Positions 23,964 through 32,197 of a stretch of DNA of 64,000 nucleotides are shown here, piece by piece (position 1 is the stretch's first letter; each line of letters opens with the position of its first letter). Made by a program: the position numbers and the translations under genes. The notes below the pieces were generated by a model. The model was not told where the DNA came from. It saw nothing but the letters and a program-made list of their open reading frames with translations, and searched no databases. Source of the stretch: Hyalangium gracile (lineage in GTDB: Bacteria > Myxococcota > Myxococcia > Myxococcales > Myxococcaceae); contig NZ_JAHXBG010000008.1 of the NCBI RefSeq assembly GCF_020103725.1, forward strand, positions 1 to 64,000, in the 5' to 3' direction.

Positions 23964-25870
23964 TGTCCCGGGCGGGCTTCATCCTCGCGCTCGTCCTGGC
24001 GACGGCCGCCTTCGCGGGCGACGCGCTCCCGAAGCAGACCCTCGTCTTCTACAACGCGCGGCTGGCTCTCCGGGAGGATCAGCCCACGGAGGCGCTCAAG
24101 CTGTGGCTGCTGCGAAACGGCCTGGTGGAGCAGGGCGAGCGCGGTCTCCATGACGAGGACTTCCGCTCGGTCGTCTGGGCCGCGCTGGGCGAGCTGGGCC
24201 TGTGCCAGGACGGCTTTCCCAAGGACGATCACGGCGCGGGGCTGTGGCCGATCGCGCTGCACAACCAGATCGTCTACTCGATGACGAAGGGGGCCCCCCC
24301 GGACGTGCCGCCACCGTTCGACGCCTTCGAGGTGGGGCGCCAGCAGCGGTTCGTCTCCCTGAATGACGTCCTCTCGACGGCGGAGCTGCGCTCGGTCACC
24401 TTCCATCGCACCTTCTGCGTGCTTCCGCGCCTCACGCTGCTGGAGGCGGGGGAGGTGCCCTGGAAGGATCTCAGCGATCGACTCTCCGCCGGGCTGCTGA
24501 TGCGGCGGCTCCTGGTGAAGTCGCTCGACACGCTGGTGCGCGAGAAGGTCCAGAACGTCGCCGCGGTGGAGGCGCGCATCTTCGATCTCGATCTCGCCAT
24601 CTCGGAGCTGATCTCTCGCCAGACCCGCCAGGCGGGCTTCGCGGCGAAGCAGCATGCCAGGAGCCTCGGAGTCTCCGAAGTGGGCGCCCAGGAGGCGCGT
24701 GACGCGGCCTCGGTGTGGCCGGCGAACTCGGCGCAGGCAGACTTCCTGCGGAGATCCCTGACCTGGCAGGCCAGGGAGTGGTTGATGTTGAGCCGGGCCC
24801 GGCGTCTCTCCCTGTTCGCGCAGGCGCGCTCCCACTCCAAGGATCCGGAGGCCCTGGAGCGGCTGGTGCTGTCCGTCATCGACGGGCTGATGGAGCGAGG
24901 GGAGGCGGAGGAGCTGGAGGCATGGATCGGCTTCCTGGACGCGCGTGACGTGCCAGCCCGGCGCAACGCCCTCATCGCGGGCGAGCGAGGCAAGCGGCTG
25001 CTGGAGCTCGACCCCAGCAAAGGCTTCCGGGAGCGCTCTGTCATCGCCCTGCACCGAGGCGTCGCGTTCCTCGAGGCCGGGCAGCTCGAGGAGTCGCTCC
25101 GCTCGTTCGCGTACGCGATGGCGAACGCGGAGGTGTCCCGTGAGTCCGCCACGACGCTGGCGCTCTCCCGGCGATGGTTGTCGTATGTGCTGTCGCGCTA
25201 TCGGACCAGCGAGGAGATCCTCGCCATGCTGAAGGCGCTGGTGCCGAAGCAGGAATACAACTCGATCGCGGAGGACCTCGTCTGGAAGGCCGCGCTCCGA
25301 GCGGATGCGGCATCGTTCGATCGGGTGGTGGAGAGCATCCGGCGTGGGACCGCGCTCGATGCGCGCGTGGAGAGGCTCCGGCCGCTGGCGCATGGGAAGG
25401 CAGGGGAGATGGTCGCGGGGCTGCGCGACGCGGCCGCCGAGGAGCCCTACCTCACGCTGCGCTTCATTCGGCAGTTCCTCGAGAACCTCGAGGCCGAGGA
25501 GGCGGATGTGCGCTCGGCGAACATCCCCACCTTGAAGCTGATGATCGGTGTGCTGGACTCGATCGCGGCGCAAGGAGGCGAGCGCAGCTCCCACGCGCGC
25601 ACGGCGGAAGAGCTCGTCCAGCGCGCGCGAGCCATCCTCGAGGGGTTGGGCTCGCTGGAGCAGTCCGTAGCCACCAAGGCCCAGGCGCTCTCGCCGCGCC
25701 ACGAGGCGTTCGCGGGGGCCATCCGGCTCGCCCCCGCGGACCCGCTGCCATGGCCGTTCCGTGCTCCGGAGCCCGAGCGGCTGTCGGCGTTCACCCCCCT
25801 CATGCTCGAGCCCGTGGAGTGGCGGGATGCGAAGGGCGCCCTGGTCCTGGGGTGGAGGGTCACCGAATGA
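23963..25870 (+). CDS. Large periplasmic alpha-helical protein
   Basis: 635 residues from ATG 23963. The signal peptide (1-19, TAAFA/GD) is followed by a mostly helical solenoid-like body rich in Arg/Glu/Ala/Leu (LLVKSLDTLVREKVQ; VEARIFDLDLAISELIS; LERLVLSVIDGLMERGEAE; LRFIRQFLENLEAEEADV), and then a short C-terminal beta segment. TPR-like periodicity is visible (VAFLEAGQLEESLRSFAYAM), but no canonical domain is assigned. It overlaps both neighbours by a few bases. It may be a periplasmic scaffold. Confidence 0.7.
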   Translation: MSRAGFILALVLATAAFAGDALPKQTLVFYNARLALREDQPTEALKLWLLRNGLVEQGERGLHDEDFRSVVWAALGELGLCQDGFPKDDHGAGLWPIALHNQIVYSMTKGAPPDVPPPFDAFEVGRQQRFVSLNDVLSTAELRSVTFHRTFCVLPRLTLLEAGEVPWKDLSDRLSAGLLMRRLLVKSLDTLVREKVQNVAAVEARIFDLDLAISELISRQTRQAGFAAKQHARSLGVSEVGAQEARDAASVWPANSAQADFLRRSLTWQAREWLMLSRARRLSLFAQARSHSKDPEALERLVLSVIDGLMERGEAEELEAWIGFLDARDVPARRNALIAGERGKRLLELDPSKGFRERSVIALHRGVAFLEAGQLEESLRSFAYAMANAEVSRESATTLALSRRWLSYVLSRYRTSEEILAMLKALVPKQEYNSIAEDLVWKAALRADAASFDRVVESIRRGTALDARVERLRPLAHGKAGEMVAGLRDAAAEEPYLTLRFIRQFLENLEAEEADVRSANIPTLKLMIGVLDSIAAQGGERSSHARTAEELVQRARAILEGLGSLEQSVATKAQALSPRHEAFAGAIRLAPADPLPWPFRAPEPERLSAFTPLMLEPVEWRDAKGALVLGWRVTE

Positions 25871-26514
25871 ATCCCCGGGAGCTGCGCCAGGCGATGCGCC
25901 AGCGCCGGCTCGAACTGCGCCAGGCGATGCGGCTCGCTGGAAAGCAGGCTCGCGAGCGCCTCGAGCAGGAGCCGGCGGTTCGCCGCGAGCGAGCCCGCAG
26001 GCGGCTGCGGCGCGCGGTGGGCCTCGCGGTTCTGGTGCTGCTGGCCTCCTTGCTGCGCTGCGACTGCGGGCAGCCGCCTCCACCGGAGGTGCCGAAGGTC
26101 GAGGCGAAGGAGGTGGTGGAGCCCAAGACAGCGACCCCCGTGCCGCCGCCGCCCCGGAAGCAGCCGCTTCGTGGGCAGATCAAGTCGCAGGATCGCGCCA
26201 GCTATCAAGGACCTGAGCGAGACTCGGCGGTCTGGATCGACGAGTTCCGTCTTCAGGTGGCGGCGCGCAGCCCCAGGCTCGCGCAGTGCTTCACGGGCTC
26301 CGAGCGACCCGGCGCCCTGCGCTGGACGGCCTCGGTGAATCCCAGGAGCGGCGCGGCTTCCGATCATGAGCTGGAGCCTGTAGGCGCCAGCGGGGAGCTG
26401 CGACGCGAGCAGCACGAGTGCATCGTCCGCGCCCTCTCCAGTCCCCTCTACAGGCTGTCCGCGCCGCAAGGGGACTCGCTGCCCCAGCGCGTCGGTATGG
26501 TCATCGAGTTCTGA
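25867..26514 (+). CDS. Single-pass membrane protein with AgmX/GltJ-like C-terminal region
   Basis: 215 residues. A very basic cytoplasmic N-terminus of about 50 residues (RQAMRQRRLELRQAMR; RRERARRRLRRAVG) precedes one membrane helix (about 51-64, LAVLVLLASLL) and a Pro-rich linker (90-100). The C-terminal domain holds two cysteines (LAQCFTGSERPGALRWTAS; EQHECIVRALSSPLYR). The pattern 'C-F...W...V-N...G....C-I...L....Y' resembles AgmX/TonB-energised C-terminal modules common in myxobacterial envelope proteins, although the similarity is weak. The topology could connect the cytoplasm to the periplasm. It overlaps the upstream gene by 4 bp. Confidence 0.65.
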   Translation: MNPRELRQAMRQRRLELRQAMRLAGKQARERLEQEPAVRRERARRRLRRAVGLAVLVLLASLLRCDCGQPPPPEVPKVEAKEVVEPKTATPVPPPPRKQPLRGQIKSQDRASYQGPERDSAVWIDEFRLQVAARSPRLAQCFTGSERPGALRWTASVNPRSGAASDHELEPVGASGELRREQHECIVRALSSPLYRLSAPQGDSLPQRVGMVIEF

Positions 26515-26516
26515 CA

Positions 26517-27719
26517 GTGTCCGAGCGGCAGATAGAGATGTTCTGGCGGTGCTCGAGCTGTAAGCACCGCAACCTTGGCCGCCATCAGGCGTGTCAGGGC
26601 TGCGGCAACGCCAAGGACGGCAGCGAGCAGTACGAGATGCCGGAGAACCCGGAGGCCGCGGCGACGGTGACCGACGAGGCCCTGCTGCGCATGGCGACCG
26701 CGGGCCCCAACTGGCGATGCGCCTACTGTGACAGCGATCAGCGGGCGTACGATGGCAAGTGCAAGAGCTGTGGTGCCTCGTCTCCAGGAGCCCAGCCCCA
26801 GGCCCCGTCCGCTCAAGCGCCTCCCGTGACTCCCGGCGCGACCCTCTTTAGCTGCCTGCTCATGCTCCTCGTGGTAGGCGGGGGAGGCTACTGCTCCGTC
26901 AGAGTGGTGCGGAGCCTCGTGGACGCGGGGGAGACCGCGGCCCTGCGAGCGGAGTACGAGCCGCAGAGCGTGTCCATGCGGGTGGAGGCCGTCTCCTGGG
27001 AGCACTCGGTGAGCGTGGAGCGCTACCAGGTGCTCTCGCAGGAAGGCTTCGCCGAGAATCGACCGGCCGGGGCCTTCGCGGTCCGCGCCATGGGAAAGCG
27101 GCACCACCACCACGAGAAGGTGTTCGACCGCAACGAGACCGTCTACTTCACGGAGAAGGTGCGGGACGGCTACCAGACCGAGAAGTACACCGCCCGCGAG
27201 TCCTGCGGCGAGGACTGCACCACCACGCCGCGCAGCTGCCGCCAGAAGTGCACGAGCAACAACAACGGCTTCGCCACATGCAAGGAGGAGTGCAGCGGCG
27301 GCGACAGGCGTTGCAAGACGCGCTACTGCTCGGTGACGAAGACGCGGCAGGTGCCTCGCTACGTGAACGTGAAGCGCTCGCGCCAGGAGCCGCGCTACCG
27401 CCAGGAGTCACGCACCGCGGAGTGGTACTCCTGGAAGGTGTGGGACTGGAAGCCGAGCCGGCAGCTGAAGGCCGAGGGCATCGCGACAGGCGAGCTCCGC
27501 TGGCCGACCGAGGCCGAGGTGGCCCTCGGCAGGAATGTGGGGAAGGGGGAGCAGGAGCGGCAGTCCACCCAGGCGCGCTACTCCGTGTTGTTCGTGGGTG
27601 AGCGGGGAGAGACCTTCACCTACGAGCCTCGAACAGAGGGTGAGTTCCTCCGCTTCCCCCTCGGCACGACGCACATCCTCCGGCTGGAGCAGGGCAAGCC
27701 CGTACCGCCCGCCCCGTGA
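26517..27719 (+). CDS. RanBP2-type zinc-finger membrane protein
   Basis: 400 residues from GTG 26517; ATG 26538 is an alternative start. The N-terminus carries two zinc ribbons: FWRCSSCKHRNLGRHQACQG plus CG, a RanBP2-like W-x-C-x2-C...N...C-x2-C finger, and WRCAYCDSDQR...GKCKSCG. A membrane helix follows at about 108-128 (FSCLLMLLVVGGGGYCSV). The extracytoplasmic region has a Cys-rich, basic stretch (ESCGEDCTTTPRSCRQKC; CKEECSGGDRRCKTRYC) and tandem Tyr/Arg motifs (VPRYVNVKRSRQEPRYRQES). It closes the + strand run, 3 bp after the previous stop. The function is unknown; the N-terminal finger may bind protein or nucleic acid on the cytoplasmic side. Confidence 0.72.
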   Translation: MSERQIEMFWRCSSCKHRNLGRHQACQGCGNAKDGSEQYEMPENPEAAATVTDEALLRMATAGPNWRCAYCDSDQRAYDGKCKSCGASSPGAQPQAPSAQAPPVTPGATLFSCLLMLLVVGGGGYCSVRVVRSLVDAGETAALRAEYEPQSVSMRVEAVSWEHSVSVERYQVLSQEGFAENRPAGAFAVRAMGKRHHHHEKVFDRNETVYFTEKVRDGYQTEKYTARESCGEDCTTTPRSCRQKCTSNNNGFATCKEECSGGDRRCKTRYCSVTKTRQVPRYVNVKRSRQEPRYRQESRTAEWYSWKVWDWKPSRQLKAEGIATGELRWPTEAEVALGRNVGKGEQERQSTQARYSVLFVGERGETFTYEPRTEGEFLRFPLGTTHILRLEQGKPVPPAP

Positions 27720-27797
27720 GCGAGGCTCCCTGCGCTGCCGCGCGAGCAATTCACGTGCATCGCGGTGGCGAGAAGAGCCACCCCTCAGGGCAATGGT

Positions 27798-27816
27798 GGT
27801 GTCAGCGGATGACACC
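27798..27816. terminator. Possible hairpin terminator after the envelope-complex operon
   Basis: GGTGTCA (27798-27804) and TGACACC (27810-27816) form a perfect 7-bp stem with a 5-nt loop, 79 bp after the last stop of the long + strand run. No T-tract follows, so it could equally be an operator. Confidence 0.3.
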
Positions 27817-27851
27817 TGAGCTCGGCTGACTGCTCAGCCATCGACGCGAGC

Positions 27852-28019
27852 TCATCGTCGCCTTCCGTCCGTGCCCGTTCCCACGGGACGCTGGGATTGC
27901 ACGTGTGGTGGTCCTCCCCGCAAGCCCTGCATCTGCTCCAGGAGCTGACGTGCCCGGGCGCAAGCGGCACGGGACTTGCGCTGACTCTCGTTCAAGCCGT
28001 CCCCCTCCGGAGCGTTCAT
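27852..28019 (-). CDS. Possible 55-residue protein divergent from the surface lipoprotein gene
   Basis: ATG at 28019 on the minus strand overlaps the ATG of the opposite gene in a TTCATGAA palindrome. The peptide has a natural-looking amphipathic helix (LNESQRKSRAACARARQLL, then EQMQGLRGG). There is no evident ribosome site and no homologue I recognise, so it may be a chance frame. Confidence 0.25.
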   Translation of the reverse strand: MNAPEGDGLNESQRKSRAACARARQLLEQMQGLRGGPPHVQSQRPVGTGTDGRRR

Positions 28020-30399
28020 GAACCATCGATCCCCCTCGACCTTGATCCTCCTGGCGCACCTTCTCTTGCTCGCGACCGCCTGTGGCGAGCCTGTCTCCCG
28101 CCGCCTGGACCGGTTCACCACCAGCCCGTCGGGTGCTCGGGACAGCCCGGTGGCAACGTTGAACGTCGCGCCCATCGCGACGGAGCTGTCTTTCCTCGGC
28201 AACGAGGACTTTGCCATCGACATGCACCTCGAAGGTGAGGACCCGGATGGAGATCCGCTCACCTTTGCCATCGCCTCGCAGCCGGCGCACGGCAGCGTGA
28301 GACTCGAGTCGCCGATGGCAATCTATGCTCCCGCACGGAACTACCACGGCCCTGACAGCTTCACCTTCACCGTCTCGGATGGCCAGGCCACCTCGGCTCC
28401 CGCCACCGTCTCCCTCACCATCCTTCCGCTCAATGATGTGCCGGTTGCCGTCTCCCGTGCATTCAACCCACCCCAGGACCAGCCGTTCCCCATCACCCTA
28501 TCCGCCTCCGATGTGGAGGGAGACCCGCTCACCTTCGCCATCGTCTCCCCGCCCGCGCATGGCACGCTGGCGGGCACTCCACCCGATGTCACCTACACTC
28601 CCACGGCGGGCTTTCACGGCACGGACAGCTTCACGTTCACCGCCTCCGATGGTGTGGCCACCTCCGAGCTCGCCACCGTCTCGCTCTTCGTGGGACTGGT
28701 GAACCATCCTCCCGTCGCGTTGCCCCAGTCGATCACTGTCGCGGAGGACTCGCGTGTGGACTTCACGCCCGTGGGCTCCGACGTGGATGGAGACATCCTC
28801 ACCTTCGCCATCGCCTCGGAGCCTCTTCACGGCACGGCCTACGGGTTCCTGGAGGGCAGACTCGGCTACCAACCCGCTCCGAACTACAACGGCCCGGATC
28901 ACTTCACCATCACTGCCTTTGACGGTCTGGTCAGCTCGGAGCCCGTGACGGTGACGGTCACCGTCACGCCGGTGAACGATCCACCCAACGTCGATATCCA
29001 TTACTTCCACACCCAGGAAGACTCCTCCGTGGAGTTCACGCTCACCGCTGAGGATCCAGAGGGAGATCCGGTGAGCGTCGAGCCGGTGTCGAGCCCTCGT
29101 CACGGCACGCTGACGGGCACGGCCCCCCACTTCATCTACACGCCCGAGCCGAACTTCCATGGCGAGGACTTCTTCGACTACGTAGCCTCGGACGGGCAGG
29201 CGACCTCGAGCCCCAGTCGCGTCGTGGTGCGGGTGGTCCCGGTCAACGATGCTCCGGTGGCTCAGGGACAGGCGCTCACCGTCGCGGCGGAGGACGTGAC
29301 GTCCATTGCCCTCCAAGGCACCGACATCGATGGAGAAGAGCTCACCTACACCATCCTCTCCCATCCCGAAGCGGGCCGGCTCAGCGGCGCGCCGCCTGAT
29401 GTCCTCTACACGCCCCCGCACGGCTTCACGGGCACCACGCGCTTCACCTTCTCGGTCAGCGACGGCAAGGCGTTCTCCTCCGCGGAGGTGCGGCTCACCG
29501 TGGTGGAGCGCTCGTTGACGGTCAGCGCGGCGGCGGACACGCGGCGCCCAGCCAGGGGCGAGCCGGTGCGCTTCTACGCCAACGCCGTGGACAGGGCTGG
29601 TGCTCCCATCTCCCTCCAGTGGGACTTCGGTGACGGCCAGTCCTCCCAGGAGGAGAATCCCATCCACACCTTCTCCGCCTCAGGCAGCTACGAGGTCCGG
29701 CTCGTGGCCTCCACCGACACCGAGGAGGCCACCACCTCGATCGTGATGCGGGTCCGTGAAGATGTCATCATCGTCCAGTTTGGCGATGTGCCCCCCTTGA
29801 GTGGTGTCGAGGGCGGCATGATGCTTCTCGATCTCTACGACACCTCTCCCAAGCGGGGCTTCACCTGGGACTTTGGAGACGGGACTTCCGTCGACGTCGG
29901 GGTGTATCCCTACCGCGTCTCCCATACGTGGCTCGATGATGGGAGCTACACGGTGACGTTGACGAGCAGGAGAAGCGACCTGCCTTTCTTCGGCGCTCGC
30001 CCCATCCTCATCCACAACGTGCCGCCCGTGCCATTGCCGAGAGAGCGAGCGTCCGCCACCGTCGGCGAGCCGCTCTCCCTTCAGCTCACGGGCTCGGATG
30101 CCGCTGGCGAGAAGGACCCGCTTCTCTGGGAGCTCGTTCGCGGCGAGGGATCGCTGCAGCCTGACGGGAGCTTCACTTGGACTCCAGAGACGGAGGGTCT
30201 TGCCACCATCGTCACCAAGGTCCTCGACGGGGACGGCGGCGAGGCCCCGTTCGCCTTCCAGATCGACGTGAGCGGAGCCGCTCCCCAGCCGCCCAAGCAC
30301 TGCGGCTGCGGCACCAGCGCGGGAGAGGCCTCGGCGGCGCTCGAGCTGGTGCTCCTGATCCTCTCGCTCGTCGCCTCGAGGAGCAGGGGAGGGCGCTAG
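28018..30399 (+). CDS. Surface lipoprotein with cadherin-like (VCBS-type) and PKD repeats and MYXO-CTERM-like tail
   Basis: 793 residues. Lipobox LLATACGE near residue 22. Five Ig-like/cadherin-like repeats of about 90 residues follow (about 55-495), each with a D-x-D-G-D calcium-type motif (EDPDGDPLTFAI; SDVEGDPLTFAIV; SDVDGDILTFAI; EDPEGDPVSV; TDIDGEELTY) and a Y-x-P...G-x-D-x-F strand. Two PKD-like domains follow (LQWDFGDGQSSQEENPIHTF; FTWDFGDGTSVDVGVYPYR). The C-terminus is HCGCGT, then a hydrophobic helix (LELVLLILSLVA) and SRSRGGR, the three-part pattern of MYXO-CTERM sorting signals. It is probably a calcium-stabilised cell-surface adhesin. GGAG lies 7 nt before the ATG. Confidence 0.85.
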   Translation: MNHRSPSTLILLAHLLLLATACGEPVSRRLDRFTTSPSGARDSPVATLNVAPIATELSFLGNEDFAIDMHLEGEDPDGDPLTFAIASQPAHGSVRLESPMAIYAPARNYHGPDSFTFTVSDGQATSAPATVSLTILPLNDVPVAVSRAFNPPQDQPFPITLSASDVEGDPLTFAIVSPPAHGTLAGTPPDVTYTPTAGFHGTDSFTFTASDGVATSELATVSLFVGLVNHPPVALPQSITVAEDSRVDFTPVGSDVDGDILTFAIASEPLHGTAYGFLEGRLGYQPAPNYNGPDHFTITAFDGLVSSEPVTVTVTVTPVNDPPNVDIHYFHTQEDSSVEFTLTAEDPEGDPVSVEPVSSPRHGTLTGTAPHFIYTPEPNFHGEDFFDYVASDGQATSSPSRVVVRVVPVNDAPVAQGQALTVAAEDVTSIALQGTDIDGEELTYTILSHPEAGRLSGAPPDVLYTPPHGFTGTTRFTFSVSDGKAFSSAEVRLTVVERSLTVSAAADTRRPARGEPVRFYANAVDRAGAPISLQWDFGDGQSSQEENPIHTFSASGSYEVRLVASTDTEEATTSIVMRVREDVIIVQFGDVPPLSGVEGGMMLLDLYDTSPKRGFTWDFGDGTSVDVGVYPYRVSHTWLDDGSYTVTLTSRRSDLPFFGARPILIHNVPPVPLPRERASATVGEPLSLQLTGSDAAGEKDPLLWELVRGEGSLQPDGSFTWTPETEGLATIVTKVLDGDGGEAPFAFQIDVSGAAPQPPKHCGCGTSAGEASAALELVLLILSLVASRSRGGR

Positions 30400-30617
30400 C
30401 GCGCGGCTCCGCCCTCTCCATCGACGTGGCACACCCAGAGCCACAGGGGCCAGGCGAGCACGGAGAAGAAGAAGACGTGATCGTTGATCACGCCGAGGGG
30501 CACGAAGAACAGCCGCGAGCTCATGCGATGGGCGAAGCCCGTCGTGTCGGTGGCCGCATAAACGACGAGACCCACCAGCAGGTAGAGCACGCCGAGGATG
30601 ATGAGCACGGTTTGCAT
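30396..30617 (-). CDS. Small membrane protein, two helices
   Basis: 73 residues with an excellent AAGGAGG site before ATG 30617. Two membrane helices: about 3-23 (TVLIILGVLYLLVGLVVY) and 47-64 (VFFFSVLAWPLWLWVC). It converges on the surface lipoprotein gene, with a 4-bp overlap at the ends. No known family is recognised. Confidence 0.6.
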   Translation of the reverse strand: MQTVLIILGVLYLLVGLVVYAATDTTGFAHRMSSRLFFVPLGVINDHVFFFSVLAWPLWLWVCHVDGEGGAAR

Positions 30618-30868
30618 GAGTCCTCCTTCTTTTCTCCGTGAAGCCTACCTCAGCGTCGGCCGGGCAGCGTGCTGGGAAGCACGCCGCAATCCCTGCGCGC
30701 CTCCGGGGCCTCCCTGCAAATCGTGCCTGCGGATCCCGCTCTCCCCCCTGCGAGAGGGCCTGGGCATCTCCATTGCAGCGGGCCGGGTGACGCGGGGCCG
30801 TACTCGTGCCGAGGGATGCACGCGCCTGCTCCGTAGCGTGAACCCGACCAGCCAGTGAGGGAACGGCC

Positions 30869-32179
30869 ATGGCCTACACGGTGAAGTGCGGCGACGTGAT
30901 TGTGGTGAAGTCCCAGCAGGGGAAGTTCCTGACGGTGGGGAGGGATGGAGTCACGGGCGCCAACGCTCCGGCCATCACCGACCACGAGCGGTTCTTCATC
31001 CATGACGCCCAGGGCGCCGTCACGGAGAGGGAGCTCGAGTACGGCGAGAGCATCATGCTCTTCAGCCAGCACGGCTCCTATCTGCTGGCGGATCCCACCG
31101 GCAACGTCCGAGGAGGCAGCGGCAACATCGGAGCCTGGGAGAAGTTCAAGCTCATCAACCCCGAGGATCCCAGCTGCCGGACAGCCATCCCGTACGATGG
31201 GAAGATCGCGCTGCAGTCGGACCACGGGAAGTACCTCGCCGCGGAGGCCAACGGGGCTGCCAGGGCGGATCGCACCGCCGTCGGCCCTGCGGAGAAGTGG
31301 ACGATCCTCAAGGGCCGTCACGTGGCCGAGAACCAGCTGACCCTGGGCGACACGCTCTCCTTGAAGTCCTACCACGGCCTCCATCTGGTCGCCGAGAGCA
31401 CCGGTGAGCTGAATGCCAACCGCGAGGGAGTAGGGGACTGGGAGCGGTTCGTGGTGCAGAGCGCCACGGGCCCGAGCCGGGTGAAGCAGGTGCACTACGG
31501 CGACGTCGTCTCCCTGGTCACCGCGCACGGCAAGTACCTGGGGCTGGACGAGAACGGCAAGCCGAGGGCGGACCGGACGGCCATCGGAGTGCCGACCCGG
31601 TGGGTGGTGAGCAATCCATCGAGCCCCAGGTCGAAAGCGGGCGTCTACTACGACGACGCCATCGCGCTGCGCGCCTCCAACAACAGCTACCTGACGGCGC
31701 AGCCGGACGGGAGGACCACCACCGATCAGCCCAACCTCGGCCCGTGGGAGCGCTGGAAGCTCAAGTCCACCCGGCGCTACCTGACCGGGGGCAGGGTGCA
31801 GCAGATCATCCAGCAGCAGCTGAGCGGCAAGTTCGCGGGCGACTTCCGGATGTACGTGGCGGACGGCGAGTACTACTGCCCGTCGGTGAGTGATGCTCAC
31901 GAGGTCATCCGCAAGACGCTCGTCGAGCACAACCAGTACACGCGGGAGAAGTTCGACTGCGATGACTTCGCCCACATCCTCAAGGCGGAGTTCATCAAGG
32001 ACGGCTACAACAACGGGGTCCGGCGCGCGCCGCACTGCTTCGGCATCATCTGGGCGGGCAACCACGCCTTCAACTGGATGATCAACGACGACTTCAACCT
32101 GCGCTTCATCGAGCCCCAGAGCGACGGCATCTTCTACCCGAATGAAGGGGTGTCCAGCATCTACCTGATGACCTGCTGA
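30869..32179 (+). CDS. Fascin-like beta-trefoil lectin with C-terminal agglutinin-type cysteine protease domain
   Basis: 436 residues, no signal peptide. Six repeats of about 50 residues (about 8-300) follow the fascin/trefoil pattern 'G..v.l.S.hGkYL.ae..G....dR..vg..EkW' (for example ALQSDHGKYLAAEANG; SLVTAHGKYLGLDENG), i.e. two three-unit trefoils. Residues about 305-436 resemble the Agglutinin_C domain of Marasmius oreades agglutinin (MOA), a papain-like calpain-type protease: Cys364 in KFDCDDFAH, His399 in GNHAFNW and Glu415 in FIEPQSDG have near-identical order, and the His-Glu spacing is close to that of MOA. The combination suggests a carbohydrate-binding, cell-targeting protease toxin. 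Preceded by gggaacggcc; start ATG 30869. Confidence 0.78.
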   Translation: MAYTVKCGDVIVVKSQQGKFLTVGRDGVTGANAPAITDHERFFIHDAQGAVTERELEYGESIMLFSQHGSYLLADPTGNVRGGSGNIGAWEKFKLINPEDPSCRTAIPYDGKIALQSDHGKYLAAEANGAARADRTAVGPAEKWTILKGRHVAENQLTLGDTLSLKSYHGLHLVAESTGELNANREGVGDWERFVVQSATGPSRVKQVHYGDVVSLVTAHGKYLGLDENGKPRADRTAIGVPTRWVVSNPSSPRSKAGVYYDDAIALRASNNSYLTAQPDGRTTTDQPNLGPWERWKLKSTRRYLTGGRVQQIIQQQLSGKFAGDFRMYVADGEYYCPSVSDAHEVIRKTLVEHNQYTREKFDCDDFAHILKAEFIKDGYNNGVRRAPHCFGIIWAGNHAFNWMINDDFNLRFIEPQSDGIFYPNEGVSSIYLMTC

Positions 32180-32197
32180 GCCTCCTCGAGCCCCCGC

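Noticed and set aside
13644-27719. Interpretation as Zorya, a type VI secretion system or the Agl-Glt gliding machine
   Set aside because: No ZorC/D/E, no VipA/VipB/ClpV/Hcp-like genes and no AglZ/GltA-K-like set is visible; the FliG-like component and two CxxC barrel-like proteins do not fit those systems.
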